From positions 38,502,001 through 38,566,000 of the forward strand of contig OX579635.1 of NCBI GenBank assembly GCA_951230915.1: a stretch of 64,000 nucleotides of DNA. The letters are read 5' to 3'. How positions within the stretch are numbered: position 1 is the stretch's first letter; each line of letters begins with the position of its first letter. The position numbers were made by a program, and so were the translations under genes. This document shows, one piece after another, positions 34,737-45,518 of the stretch. The stretch is from Antitrichia curtipendula (lineage: Eukaryota > Streptophyta > Bryopsida > Hypnales > Leucodontaceae). Under the pieces are notes generated by a model that saw nothing but the letters and a program-made list of their open reading frames with translations, made no database searches and was not told the DNA's origin.

Positions 34737-34783
<47 letters not shown>

Positions 34784-34864
34784 CAAAATTCAAAAAGTAT
34801 ATAGGGGGTCCAAAGTTTTGTTCGCATGTAGTTTCTAATGGATACCCTAAGTGAACTCTCTGAG
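34301..34864 (-). mobile_element. hAT-like non-autonomous element, copy 2
   Basis: The element is 564 bp between perfect 8-bp direct repeats CATCAAGT (34293-34300 and 34865-34872). Ends CTCGGGGGGTGCATTTAG and complemented CTCAGAGAGTTCACTTAG are inverted repeats. The sequence is the reverse complement of 29848-30433, with a (TA)n expansion inserted. No ORF. Confidence 0.85.
34741..34778. repeat. (TA)19 microsatellite
   Basis: An uninterrupted TA run of 38 bases lies within hAT-like copy 2 and is absent from copy 1 at 29848-30433. Confidence 0.95.
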
Positions 34865-35612
34865 CATCAAGTGCTCACTTTAAAAATCCCACGGCAATTC
34901 CTCAAATCAATTAACATTTAATCACCTATCACCTTGTATTTCTAAAATCAAAGATAATATGAACTCCATTCACACATCAAATAAATAAATTTCATTTACA
35001 ATTTATTGTGCTTACAAAGCTTTAGCAAGTAGAACAAAAGGCCACACATGGTCTTGAGCATATACTAAATGCCTACAAAATGACAACCTCACACTCAACA
35101 ATTAATTGACTAGTAGTGCTTCTTGAAAATGTCCAAAAAATTCTATTTTTTAATATTTTCTTGAAACTGCACTTTGAAAAAGGCTCCAAAACTCAAAGTT
35201 TTTAGAATACTAGGAGTGCACCAAACTCTACTAATTGTATGCAGTTGATTTTTAAAATGTTAATTTTAGCCTTAATTTGGAATATTTTGTCCAACATGAA
35301 GATGATTTTGGGATGGAGGTAGTAGTAATCCTCTCAAAGGTAGGATGACCCAAACATGCACAATCCTTTGGTCATTGCACACGTTTAGACTTATCAAATT
35401 ACAATCAAAGAAGTGCAAAAAAATACAAATAAGCCAATATTTCACATGCATTTTTGCCAATTTATTTTTGAAGTAAAATGTACATTCTAGATTTCTAGGT
35501 TGTTAAAACAAGCACATATTGCTTCCCATTTGTTGTTTGTAGAGGGGACTATTTTTGTTCTTTTGGATGCTAGTTGTGGCCTATAATATCAATTATTCTA
35601 ATTTATCATTGA

Positions 35613-37563
35613 TTATTTATTCCTATCAATTAACCATTCACTCTGTACTATTGTAAGATTTTGAATGGAATTTTGACGTCCAAGCAACAATTTATCATAA
35701 ATAACACATTGTGGCTTTAAATGTGCAAAGTATAAACTAGATGATCGATGCAATTGAACTATTTCATTATTCTTAGCAATTACGTAGTGCCCATTGTACT
35801 CCAAATGTGCTACTTGCATAAAATATCCAGCAAATAGTGCTTTCCGAATGTTGACATAATATTGTTTATTGTTGAAGCCTGGGCTGCATATCTTAAAGCC
35901 GTAGCGGTTCATGATGTAGGCAAGTTGAGTACGAATATTATTAGCTAATTGCAAACTCCGTATGTCAAGGAAGTTGTCATAACACCAAGTAGCATCTTCA
36001 CCATTTTGTTTCCAAGCATGGAATGCATTAAGAAGTGTGAGGTGATCGCCATCAATGTGGAAAAATTGAGCTTTTGCTTCATCAGCTATCTTTTGAGCAT
36101 TTCTTGGTCGAAGAAAGCAATTTGGAGCTGAAAGCATTGCAACAATAGAAAGAATTTCCGCAGAACAATTAAATTTGGGGCTAACCACTAATATCTTTGC
36201 CATTTGTGGGTCCAAGGGAAATTCACCCATAATCTCTCCTAGCTTTGTCAAATTTGCATCTTCATCAATTGCTCCTAAGCTAAGAAGTAACTCAAGAGCT
36301 GCGGCAAGTGTTTGTGGTGCTGGTGGATTCTATGTAGTCAAAATGTACCAAATTATCCACACCTAACTTTTTGAGAGTAAGCACCGCTTTTGCCAAATTT
36401 GATCTTAGAATTTTAGGGCAGATTTGTGCTTGCATGTTCATGTAGGACTTTTCAGTATAAAGCCTAAAGCACATTCCAGGTTGAGTACGGCCAGCACGTC
36501 CAGTTCTTTGATTAGCACTAGCTTTACAAATTGGAGTAATTGCAAGTGATTCTCCACAAATTTGAGGATTATATAACTTTTGTTTGACAAAACCGGGGTC
36601 AACCACAAAAACTATACCTTCAATAGTTATTGAAGCTTCTGCAATATTTGTGGATACAACAATCTTCCTACCAAGAACTACATCAAAAACCCTTTGTTGC
36701 ATGTTTAATGGTAGTGTTGAATAGAGAGGCATTACATTGAAAGGTCTTATTGGATCCTTCAAATTTTGAAGCTTTTTGTTTATTTGTTTGCAAGCATCTT
36801 CAATTTCTTCTTCTCCAGTTAAAAACAAAAGGATATCTCCTGGTATTTTGTATTGATGAATTTCTACTACAGTGTCAATTGCCTTAACAAAGTAATCTTG
36901 TACCTCTATTTCAGTGTAAAATATCTCTACTTGGTGTAGTCTACCTGGAATTTCCATGAGCGGGGCCCTGTTGAAATAGCGTTGAAAACTTGAAACCTCC
37001 AAGGTAGCACTCATAACAACAAGCTTCAAATCGGGACGTTCCTTTAGAACCTTGACCTTAAGCAATGCTAACAACACATCCATTGCTTCTGTCCTCTCAT
37101 GAGCTTCATCAAGGATGATGACTTTGTAGCGTTTGAGTAAAGGATCAGTCATGGTCTCTCTCAAAAGCATTCCATCAGTCAAGTATTTCAATCTTGTTTT
37201 TGGACCACTACATTCATCAAAACGAACACTATATCCAACTTCATCTCCGATTGTCACATCCATCTCGTTTGCTACACGCCTTGCCGCTGCTATTGCAGCC
37301 ATTTTTCTTGGTTGTGTACACGCTACTTGATGTTTAGTGGTTGCATATCCTGCTTCAACTATGAATTGTGGAATTTGGGTAGTCTTACCAGAGCCAGTGT
37401 CACCCTTAAGAATGATTGTGTGATGGCATGCCAAAAGTTGCACCAATTTTTCCCGATGTTGCCACACTGGAAGGATTTGTCGCTTTTTAAGAATATCATG
37501 GTATTTTGTAGAATAGAGCTTATTAGTATAAGGATTGACTTCACAACGACTATGCAACGCCAT
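35613..37563 (-). pseudogene. DEAH-box RNA helicase of Prp43/DHX15 type, intronless and frameshifted
   Basis: Read from ATG at 37563. Family members unwind RNA in spliceosome disassembly and ribosome assembly. Visible motifs: KRQILPVWQHRE before the first RecA domain, Walker A GDTGSGKT (Lys60), DEAH (151-154), SAT (184-186), then STNIAEASITIEG and QRTGRAGR in the second RecA domain. After FDYI, one extra base at 36328-36329 shifts the frame. The next frame continues without a stop through LAAALELL, GEFPLDPQMAKILVVSPKFN, HIDGDHLTLLNAFHAWKQN and YYVNIRKALFAGYFMQVAHL, and ends EWLIDRNK. That is some 40-50 residues short of the usual C-terminus. A loop normally between FDP and GRK in the second RecA domain is also missing. 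Absence of introns, truncation and one frameshift suggest a fairly recent retrocopy; no poly(A) tract or target duplication was found. A sequencing error at 36328 would leave one open frame. Confidence 0.8.
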
Positions 37564-37641
37564 TTTTTTATTATAAGTCACCAACCTACAAGATAACTTT
37601 GACGTCTTAGGAACTAGATTGTAAGAGAAAAAAAATATCAA

Positions 37642-39017
37642 ATGTTGTTTTATATCTTTTTGACCTTCAATTGTTGTATTTATATTCCTACAATAGTTAC
37701 CTTTTATTTTAATTATTTTATTTCAAATATTTTACTTTTAAGTCTTTTATTTTAAATCTTTTACTTTAAATCTAAATGCCATTTGAGGATGTGCCATACA
37801 ATGGAATCACAATGGAGAATATGAAAAAAATGATGTGGTCTATGTGAGAAGAGGTTTCCTATTTTATATTGATGTCACAGGTTGTGGTCTCCTTCCATAT
37901 ATCCACCCGAAACCCACTTGCCATTTAAAAGCTAGTAATGGCCATTGGGTTGGCAACGCCAAGGCTGTTCCACTCAATGCAAGTACCATACCTAGTTGTC
38001 TTTCCCGACAACAAGACAGCACAACAACACGACAAACACAACGTCCAAGATATCTTGTAGATCCCCCATCCATCAAATAGAAGCAAAAATTACCACACAC
38101 ACACTTCCTCCCCTTCCATTTACAATTTTGACATATTAAAGTCGCATTTAATTGAAGTGTCGATAGGTGGTCAACACCTTTAACATTCTAAATTTGATAT
38201 TATAATTAAAGCAAGATTTCAAATGTTCAAATTAACAGTCAAAGTCAAAAACATCATGTATATTCGACATTTTCCATGTACGACATGCGACATTAGACAT
38301 CTATTAGATGCCCAAACACAGAATTATGTTTGATAAGACAACTAGGGTACCATACCCTTAGCATGCACATTCCGCAATGTGAAACTTGCAAACCAAACAA
38401 AAAAAGCTTTCTAGAAAAGAAAAAAATCATTAATGAATGCACTCCTATCAAGGAATTAATCCTTTTGGCATCAACCAAATGCATAATTTTTGGCTTTAGT
38501 ACATTATCAGGCAAACTTAGTTTGTTACGTTGGTTGGTATGAGGGCTTCAAGAATTCTAAGCTCAAATAGGGGGGCATACCTAGACATTTTACATGTGAC
38601 TGGTAAACATAAAAAAATTCCGCTCATGTGCACTTGCTTACACTACAATCCTATTGACAATCATGATCTAGATCTAGAGTTAATCGAATCCTAAACTCTT
38701 TGCCCTAATATTGTGCAAATCTTGAGACCTTGTGCCTACAAAGTTTAGTTCTTTCCTGGAGAACATGTCAACCATTTAGATATTTAGATTGTGTTGTCTT
38801 GAAGGTTCTAAAGATAGTATAAAAGGTAGTGGCTATGAATACTAGGATCCAATACTCATTGTTCTTTGCATTGTCCTCATCGTTCAATCCTTGTATTGTT
38901 CCTCTTCACCCTTAGCATTGGCCTAAGCATAGTTTCTATGTAAGCTTTTGTTTTTCTTTACTTGTATCACTAGCCTTCATAAACATGCAATGCACTTCAA
39001 TTTTGTTGCTTCTAGTG
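37642..39017. other. Spacer between helicase copy and DWNN-RING pseudogene
   Basis: The two relics diverge from this spacer. ORFs at 37835-38542 overlap on both strands and have no domain signature. A TTTTATTTTAAAT-rich stretch lies at 37700-37780. Confidence 0.5.
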
Positions 39018-39828
39018 TTTACAAATTAGTTTCTTGTGTGGGCAATTCCATTTCTCTAATAGAACTAAAGGACAAAATTGTTGTGCCACTATTAGCTCCT
39101 TTGGGTTGAAAGAAAATGAAGGATTGATTTGACTTTGGATTAGTGATGTTGATACAAGTGAAAAAATTGTAGGTGACAAGACTAGAGTAAGAAAAAATGC
39201 TTCTATGTTTGTGATGAAGGTTCCCGCCTTTATTTTTATCTCAACATCAACTTTATGTTAAAGCTTTAAGTAGGGGTTTGACATCACTTAGCACATGTAC
39301 AGAGTGTTAATGTGTTATTTATGAAGATGCATTTGGAAAAGATAATTGTTTAGTTCTAAGACTAATAAAGAAGTTGTAAGACAAATGTTTGAAAACTTGG
39401 AATAGAAATTGAAAATAGTATGAAGGACAAAGATGTTTCTTGCAATCGGACTATAGGTGATATTCCAGTGGAATTGACGTGTGCTTTTTGCAAAAATATC
39501 ATAAATGATCCAATGTTGATTCCTTGTTGTTGAAATATTTTTTGTTTCGATTGCATTAACGGTGCATTGATTGGAAAAAAAATGTGTCAAGTGTGAGTCT
39601 ATCAAATGTTCTAATGCAAATTTACTTTTCAATTGGCACATCAAATCCATGATTGATGTGTACTTCAAAACTAATCCACATGCATCACCATCATGTGGAT
39701 TGTGTTCTTGTCAAACAACTTATACACACATTTTTGGGTGGTTGATAGGAAAGAAGAAACTCCTTGCAAGAATTTGTCAAATCAAAGAAATACTTGTTTC
39801 TAATTACATTGTGAAGAATGTGGTTTAG
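39018..39828 (+). pseudogene. Decayed DWNN-RING (RBBP6/PQT3-like) E3 ubiquitin ligase
   Basis: Three blocks in shifting frames match one family in the right order. The first, near 39018-39090, reads VYKLVSCVGNSISLIELKDK, like the start of the ubiquitin-like DWNN domain. The second, near 39135-39225, contains KTRVRKNASMFVMKVP, like the end of DWNN. The third, 39459-39690, is a RING: DIPVELTCAFCKNIINDPML, an in-frame TGA, then IFCFDCINGALIGKK, a frameshift in an A-run at about 39573-39581, and CVKCESIKCSNANLLFNWHI. RBBP6-type RING has CPLCKEVMKDA..., CDKCI and CVC at these places. The zinc-knuckle part between DWNN and RING is missing. Stops and shifts rule out a full product. Confidence 0.6.
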
Positions 39829-39831
39829 TTG

Positions 39832-42232
39832 AAAAGTGAAAATCACTTATCATTTTAGTAAACAACAGTGCTAAACACATTGAAGTGGCATAGTATAAAA
39901 CTATGGAAAAGCATAGAAAAGAAGGGTTATAATATTGAACATCTACCACCAAAAAAAATGGCATGTGCTTTTTGTCCCAAATCCTACATCAACTAGTGTA
40001 CATAATGGCAGTACGACACAAAGTCCAAATATGATGTATGTAATAGGTTCAAGAATAGATGACCAATTGCTTTCAGCAAAAAAATGAATGTTGTTCATAA
40101 GAGTGATCTGGCTGATGTCTACAAAGGATGTAACCATTTTGGAATCTTCTTGGATAGTCAAAAGTGCCAATAATAAAATTGAAATATATATATCACTATA
40201 ACTTCTTGTAGTCTTGTAATTACTAAGATTCTTTGTATATTGCAGATTTGGCATAGTATCAAATCAAACCACTTTATTCTACTTTATAATTAATTAATTA
40301 TATACTATAAATTATATCAAATTTATTAATATAATTTTGTCCCATAATCATCTAGTTGCATTTTTTTTGGAATGTCATTTTCAAATGAATTTTATGATGT
40401 GTTTTATGAAATCAAGTTATCTTTTAGGACTTGCCAATAATTGTTTGATTGCTAAGCTTCAAGAATTGAAATTTTGGAACATTCATAAAAATCTAGCTAA
40501 AACTTAAAACTTGTCTTGAATGGGAAAGTTTTGCATATTTCATTCTATTATAGCCTAATTGAAGAAAGTTTGTCATAAATTGTAAAATTGGCCTTTTTAA
40601 ATTTGAATTCAATTAGTGAAATGAAGCTTACTTGACCTTGTTTCAGCTCCAATTTGAAATTTCAAAAAATCAATAAAATTTATTGTTTATTACAATTTGA
40701 ACATTGGATCTATAAACACAATCTATTGATTTTTTAATTTAAGGATGACAAAGAACCTTGTTCACATAATAATGTTCTTACACTACAATATATATTCATA
40801 AATATGGAAAAAATTTCAAAAAATTTAAGTAAACTTTCTATATGATATCAAGTTCCTTCATTTTTCTCCAAAATTTTCATAAAAAATCTGAAAATTTCAG
40901 GGTTTGTAGAAAACATGTGATTTCACATGTGAAAAAAACTGAAAGAAAAATCCACTCAATACGGTTGCAATATGGAGCATTCAATACAAAGAATTTTGAG
41001 GTTCATTCCATGGTCATAGGGTCCATCTTTTCAGGGGTATATTCGTTTGTCATATAGTTCTCAAGGTCATTTGGAGTCTCCAAGTCTAAATATGAATTCA
41101 AATTTTTCAAATTTGATCATCTTGTTGTAATTAATTAGTTCCATTGTTTTCCTCCAAGTTGAAAAAAATTGTCAACTTTTTGGATTAGTGTAGAGGCTTA
41201 GCTTGGTTCCAAAGCCCCTTCATACTCACATTGAGAAGCCTCCATCAAAACCTTCCAAGGTCCATGGCTTATGTTTGCAAGGTTGTCCATTAGATTTTGT
41301 GACCTTTGGATGTAATGGAAAATGAGAGGGATCAAAAAGTGTCTAATTAATAGTTTTTGCTTATTTTCTAAACTAGTACAACTCATAATGTAACCCCTAG
41401 AGGACAAGGGATTGTATAGTTGGGTATTGAAAGCTTACAAATTGCATTTTTTAATACAATGTGCATTATAAGTGGTATTTTTTTATAAGCATAACTATCT
41501 TTTGAGAAGAGACAGGCAATCCCGCTCTAAACCCCCTCCATCTGAAAAATCAATAGCCGTGCGATTCAAAAAGAATACAATACCCTCAGTGCCGTGCAAT
41601 TTGACTTGAAGAAAAAAGTTGTTAGTACAGGGGAATAAAGAGACGTGCATGCCTACTCCAACGCCTTGCTCGAGTGTCTCAATGAAATTATGCAATTATA
41701 TGATGTTGAGGCTTGTTTGTATGACCATTGTAAGTTGAGATGAAATCCTTTGAGCTTCTCTCCATTGCAATCTCAATTTGGTGTTGGAACTCTATGATTT
41801 GGTTAATTGGAACTTTATGATGAAGGTGGATTACTTGGAATTGTAGCGGATAGGTTGTTTGTTTGGCATTTTGTGTGTGTGTGACTGAATTTTGCAATGA
41901 ATGGGTGTTTTAGGAAGTGGTAGAGAGGAGTGCATGTAAATTTTTATTGTTGAGGTATTATGGGATGCATTAGAGTTGAGGAGTGGGGGGGATTGGAGTC
42001 AGGTTTTGAAATTCTGCATATTTGAGTTCTGAATTGTACAGTGGCTTGGAGTCCTATAGTCTACCTGCCTTTTGATCGCATCACCTTCATGTGTTCCACA
42101 TATTCACAACATCATAAACCTTGGTCCTTTTACTTTGCACACAAACTCTATGCTCAAATTTCCAAAATTGTACCAGTCGATTGTCCCTACGACCTATTAA
42201 ATTGCAACCCAAGCTCATAGAAATGTTGAATG
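39832..42232. other. AT-rich spacer with unassigned reading frames
   Basis: No supported gene. Reverse-strand frames at 41495-41695 (containing QVKLHGTEGIVFFLNRTAID) and 41198-41407 lie in less AT-rich DNA and could be coding relics, but no family is recognised. The segment at 40590-40690 is a dispersed repeat also found at 9890-10060 and 24940-25090. Confidence 0.4.
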
Positions 42233-42968
42233 TTGGGTGATTGCACGAAACACTTGTACTATTTGTTGCGTTTTGCAATAGTACTCGTGATTTTTTTTGG
42301 AGTACTTTAAAACTCAAAAATCAATTTTAAAAAAATTCAAAAAATATGACTAATGTATGCACCTTTAAGATGAAGGTAACCACCAAAGGAAATTCATTAA
42401 AAAATTCTCTAAGTAGGAGAACTAAAAAAGTACCAAATCGCTAGAAAATGCATACTTTGATGTTTTAATTAGTAGAAAATAGGAAAAAACTTAAATAAAA
42501 AAAATAAAAATTGGCCATTTGTAGCAACTTTATGAAGATGGTCATTCACCAAAAGAACCACCAAAAGAATTTTTTTCACGTTTTGAAATGCAAGTAGAAA
42601 GAGGCTCACTTTGTGAACTTCTACACCAAATAAAATTAAGTATTTTTAAAATTCCTGTGGACAATAGCTACAAGTCTACTAAAAGACCATCTCTACCAAA
42701 TTTCAGCTCCAAATTCGTTTTTATGGGTACTAAATAGTACTAAGAACCCCCAAATTGGCATTTGTGACAAAATATCGGGGGCTATTATTAAATAGTAAAA
42801 AAAAAATTTAAAATTCCAAAAAATTATGCAAGGTGTATAATAGTTATAAGTACCTTGTCTATGAATTTGGAATCATTTGGAGTCAAAATGCAAAAGTTAT
42901 GGCTAAAAAATTAATCAGCATGCAACATGTGACAGAAAATAGTACAAGTGTTTCGTGCAATCACCCTG
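42233..42968. mobile_element. hAT-like non-autonomous element with CAGGGTGATTGCACG ends
   Basis: The complemented right end CAGGGTGATTGCACGAAACA and left end TTGGGTGATTGCACGAAACA continue together through cttgtactattt (about 32 bp). The length is 736 bp. Flanks gttgaatg and tttgaaat share TTGAA, consistent with a decayed 8-bp target duplication. No ORF inside. Confidence 0.65.
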
Positions 42969-43156
42969 TTTGAAATTTGCGTTTTGGAATCAACATCTTG
43001 AAGTTTGATTTTTGAAAGTAGCTTTTTATTTTAGAATAGTTGGTTTGAGAATAAATGTGAGTGGTGCACGTTCGCAACGCAAGAGATAAATGCTTCATCT
43101 TTGCTACTTCACTTTCAGATACGGTATGTGTTTCTTAGTAATGTTTGAGAAAGTAT

Positions 43157-43470
43157 CATTAGATGGGATTCGGGGGGGCTGGAGGGCCGTTTCAGGCCCG
43201 TTCCCAGCTCCGTTCCCCCAGCCCCCATCGAACGCGGGTGTCAAAAATTTTTTTTTTCAAAAAATAAAAAAAAAATAAAAAAAAAATAAAAAAAAATTTA
43301 AAGTTCTTAAAATGAGAAACAAAGTTTAAATTTTTTTTTTATTTTTAAAAAAGACGTGGCAGTCGTTCTGCCAGGTCAGCAGTGCGTGGGAACGGCCTGT
43401 TTCGGCAGTTTCGACCAAATTCGGGGCTGGGAACTCACAGCCCTCCCCGGTAGGGAAAACCCATCTAATG
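43157..43470. mobile_element. GC-rich inverted-repeat element split by an A-rich tract
   Basis: Ends CATTAGATGGG and CCCATCTAATG are perfect inverted repeats. The inner arms also pair loosely (gctggagggccgtttcaggcccgttccca versus tgggaacggcctgtttcggc; gaacggagctggg versus ggctgggaac). An A-rich stretch at about 43238-43350 lies in the centre. The GC-rich arms stand out from the AT-rich surroundings. Confidence 0.6.
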
Positions 43471-43609
43471 TACATTTTTCTACAAACTAAGGTTTGGACA
43501 ACATTATTCTGCAACTTGGTTCATGTGTCTTTAATTTGAAGTTGTTATAATAGAAAGTTTGCAAGATATTTACTATGGTCACAAGATACTTCAATTTCTT
43601 TGTATATAC

Positions 43610-44290
43610 CTAAGCTTTAATAATGGACATCATCATATGCAAATTCAAGAAGTTTGAAAGTAATTGGCTCCTAGTAAAATGTATAAGTCTCAATTCCTTT
43701 CCAGATTGGCGTTTTGAGGGGACTATGCATATTATTTTAATACCTATTTTGTTTGAAATGTCCAAAGGAAGTATGAAATCTACATCATTCCGTACTGGAC
43801 AAAGGTCAAGTGTTGTTTTTGCTTGCACATAGGTATATCCATAAACTCCATAGCAAGAATGCATTGAGTGTCGAACTCTCAATAAATCTGAGGGACACCG
43901 GACACGCTTTTGAAAAGCCAACTTATGAGACAATTTTTTGGAATTTTTTACTCTTTTCACGGTTGATTCTTCCACTAGAAGAAACCTGTGGGTTTTTTTT
44001 ACGTCCAAAATTTGGACGTCCACTTTTTTGGGCATCAAACATAACATTAGGATGCTAGTTTTGGCATCCTAATGTTATGTTTGATGTCCAAAAAAGTGGA
44101 CGTCCAAATTTTGGACGTAAAAAAAAACACAGGTTTCTTCTAGTGTTCATTGAGAAAGTCCAGTTACTACACGCCAAGACATAATATCACAAATTGCCTC
44201 AAATTGACAAGCAAGCTCATAGAAGATCAAGGGAAGCTCTGGTTCATTTTGTGACAGCATGTGAATAGCTAGTTTGTTCTAGTGATAGCA
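43610..44290 (-). pseudogene. Unidentified coding relic interrupted by a MITE
   Basis: On the minus strand two protein-like stretches flank the CACTA-like MITE at 43973-44145. Upstream (44290-44150) lies NEPELPLIFYELACQFEAIC..., which ends at a TGA just before the MITE. Downstream (43969-43610) an open frame holds RVRCPSDLLRVRHS, ILPLDISNKIGIKIICIVPS and KELRLIHFTRSQLLSNF. The ATG and first residues of the 145-codon frame come from the MITE itself. I do not recognise the family; the call rests on amino-acid-like composition on both sides and is weak. Confidence 0.3.
43973..44145. mobile_element. CACTA-like foldback MITE with 3-bp target duplication
   Basis: The element is a 173-bp near-perfect palindrome with ends CACTAGAAGAAACCTGTG and CACAGGTTTCTTCTAGTG, flanked by TTC on both sides (43970-43972, 44146-44148). 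CACTA ends and a 3-bp duplication fit the CACTA superfamily. It is the same family as 31872-32024. Confidence 0.85.
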
Positions 44291-45204
44291 GAGAAATAAC
44301 ATAGTGGTTTTGAAATTGAATTCCAACATATTGAAGACTAGTAGACCAGTAGACACATATAAATATAATCTACGATTTACTTTTTGTGTCGATTTTGAAC
44401 TCCTATATATATTTTAGTGGTTCACGGTGACTGAGATGTGCTCATTAGTGTTTTAGTGTAATTATGACCATTGAAACACTTCTCGTATTTTGTGTAATAT
44501 GTATGATGCAATTTAAGGAAGTAAAAATCATTTCCCACCAATGATGGGCCACGTGTACAAAAGTCATTCTTGACTACCCTACTATTGCATTTGTATGTAT
44601 ATGGTTTTACACTATTACTATCACTTCAAAAAGGCAATAATTGCCTGTATACAATGATCTATCATTGCATCCTTTTATAATCCCAACCAACCATACCCAA
44701 ATTTCAGTTTCAAAAAAACAAAATTCTATTTTTGGTGAATTATTTCATTTAAAATTCATGATTTTATATTATCATTGATTGAAATCATTAGTAATGAATT
44801 TCAAAAATTTGATTGCATAGATATGTAGGAAACATTTTTATGCACATCTTTTTTTTCTAACAAGCATCTCCAAAAAAGCTTCAAAATTCCATCTATAGAG
44901 GTTTCAATGTTGAGGTGACCTTATACAAATTTGATAAATTAGATATATCTTTGTTGTAAGTAGATTGTAAGTAGATTCTTCTATTTGTAGCTCACATAGT
45001 AACTATTGTTGTATATTTGAGCATGATGGTACAATCACTTCGTTAAAATCAAGTTACAATATAGAGATATCTATTTCTTCAAAGTTTGATTATATGACAT
45101 TCTTCATTGAATTTTTCATTGATCATCTTTTTTTTACTTAGGGGGTGTTTTTTAATATGAAAGACGTGCATATGGATGTTCCCTACATATCTATGCAATC
45201 AAAA
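44149..45204. other. AT-rich spacer without gene
   Basis: Apart from the relic ending near 44290, no ORF above 60 codons, element end or tandem repeat was recognised. Confidence 0.5.
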
Positions 45205-45208
45205 TTTA

Positions 45209-45514
45209 CCCCTAAGGACTAAGCTGTGTTTTTTGGCAACATAGCAATTTTGGGCAGCTCACCACAGATGGAGAATTTTTTATTTTTCTTTGAAATTTTC
45301 ACAAAACATGTGCTCAAGGAGTAGCTTTTCAGTCCAACAATTTTCATAACTTTTTAACCGTGTAGTCAAAAGTTATGAAAATTGTTGGACTGAAAAGCTA
45401 CTCCTCGAGCACATGTTTTATGAAAATTTCAAAGAAAAATAACAAATTCTCCATCCGTGGTGAGCTGCCCGAAATTCCTTTATTGCCAAAAAACACAGCT
45501 TGGTCTTTTAGGGG
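45209..45514. mobile_element. TTAA-type foldback element derived from family A ends
   Basis: The element is a 306-bp palindrome of two ~150-bp arms. The left arm starts CCCCTAAGGACTAAGCTGTG; the right arm ends with the complement CACAGCTTGGTCTTTTAGGGG, followed by TTAA (45515-45518). The left flank is TTTA. The arms match the subterminal part of family A (gaaaattgttggactgaaaagctactc; compare 540-650 and 53320-53460). It looks like two copies of one element end joined head to head. Confidence 0.75.
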
Positions 45515-45518
45515 TTAA

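Larger units (their letters stand above)
32769..35322. mobile_element. Possible 2.55-kb Stowaway-ended element with nested hAT-like insert
   Basis: Left end TA/CTCCTTCTTTCCCCAAATG...GATCTTCATGTTGG and right end, complemented, TACCTCCATCCCAAAATC..ATCTTCATGTTGG are inverted repeats of the Stowaway (Tc1/mariner) type with TA at both edges (32767-32768, 35323-35324). The two ends could instead be independent solo fragments. No transposase frame remains. A 564-bp hAT-like element sits inside at 34301-34864. Confidence 0.4.
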
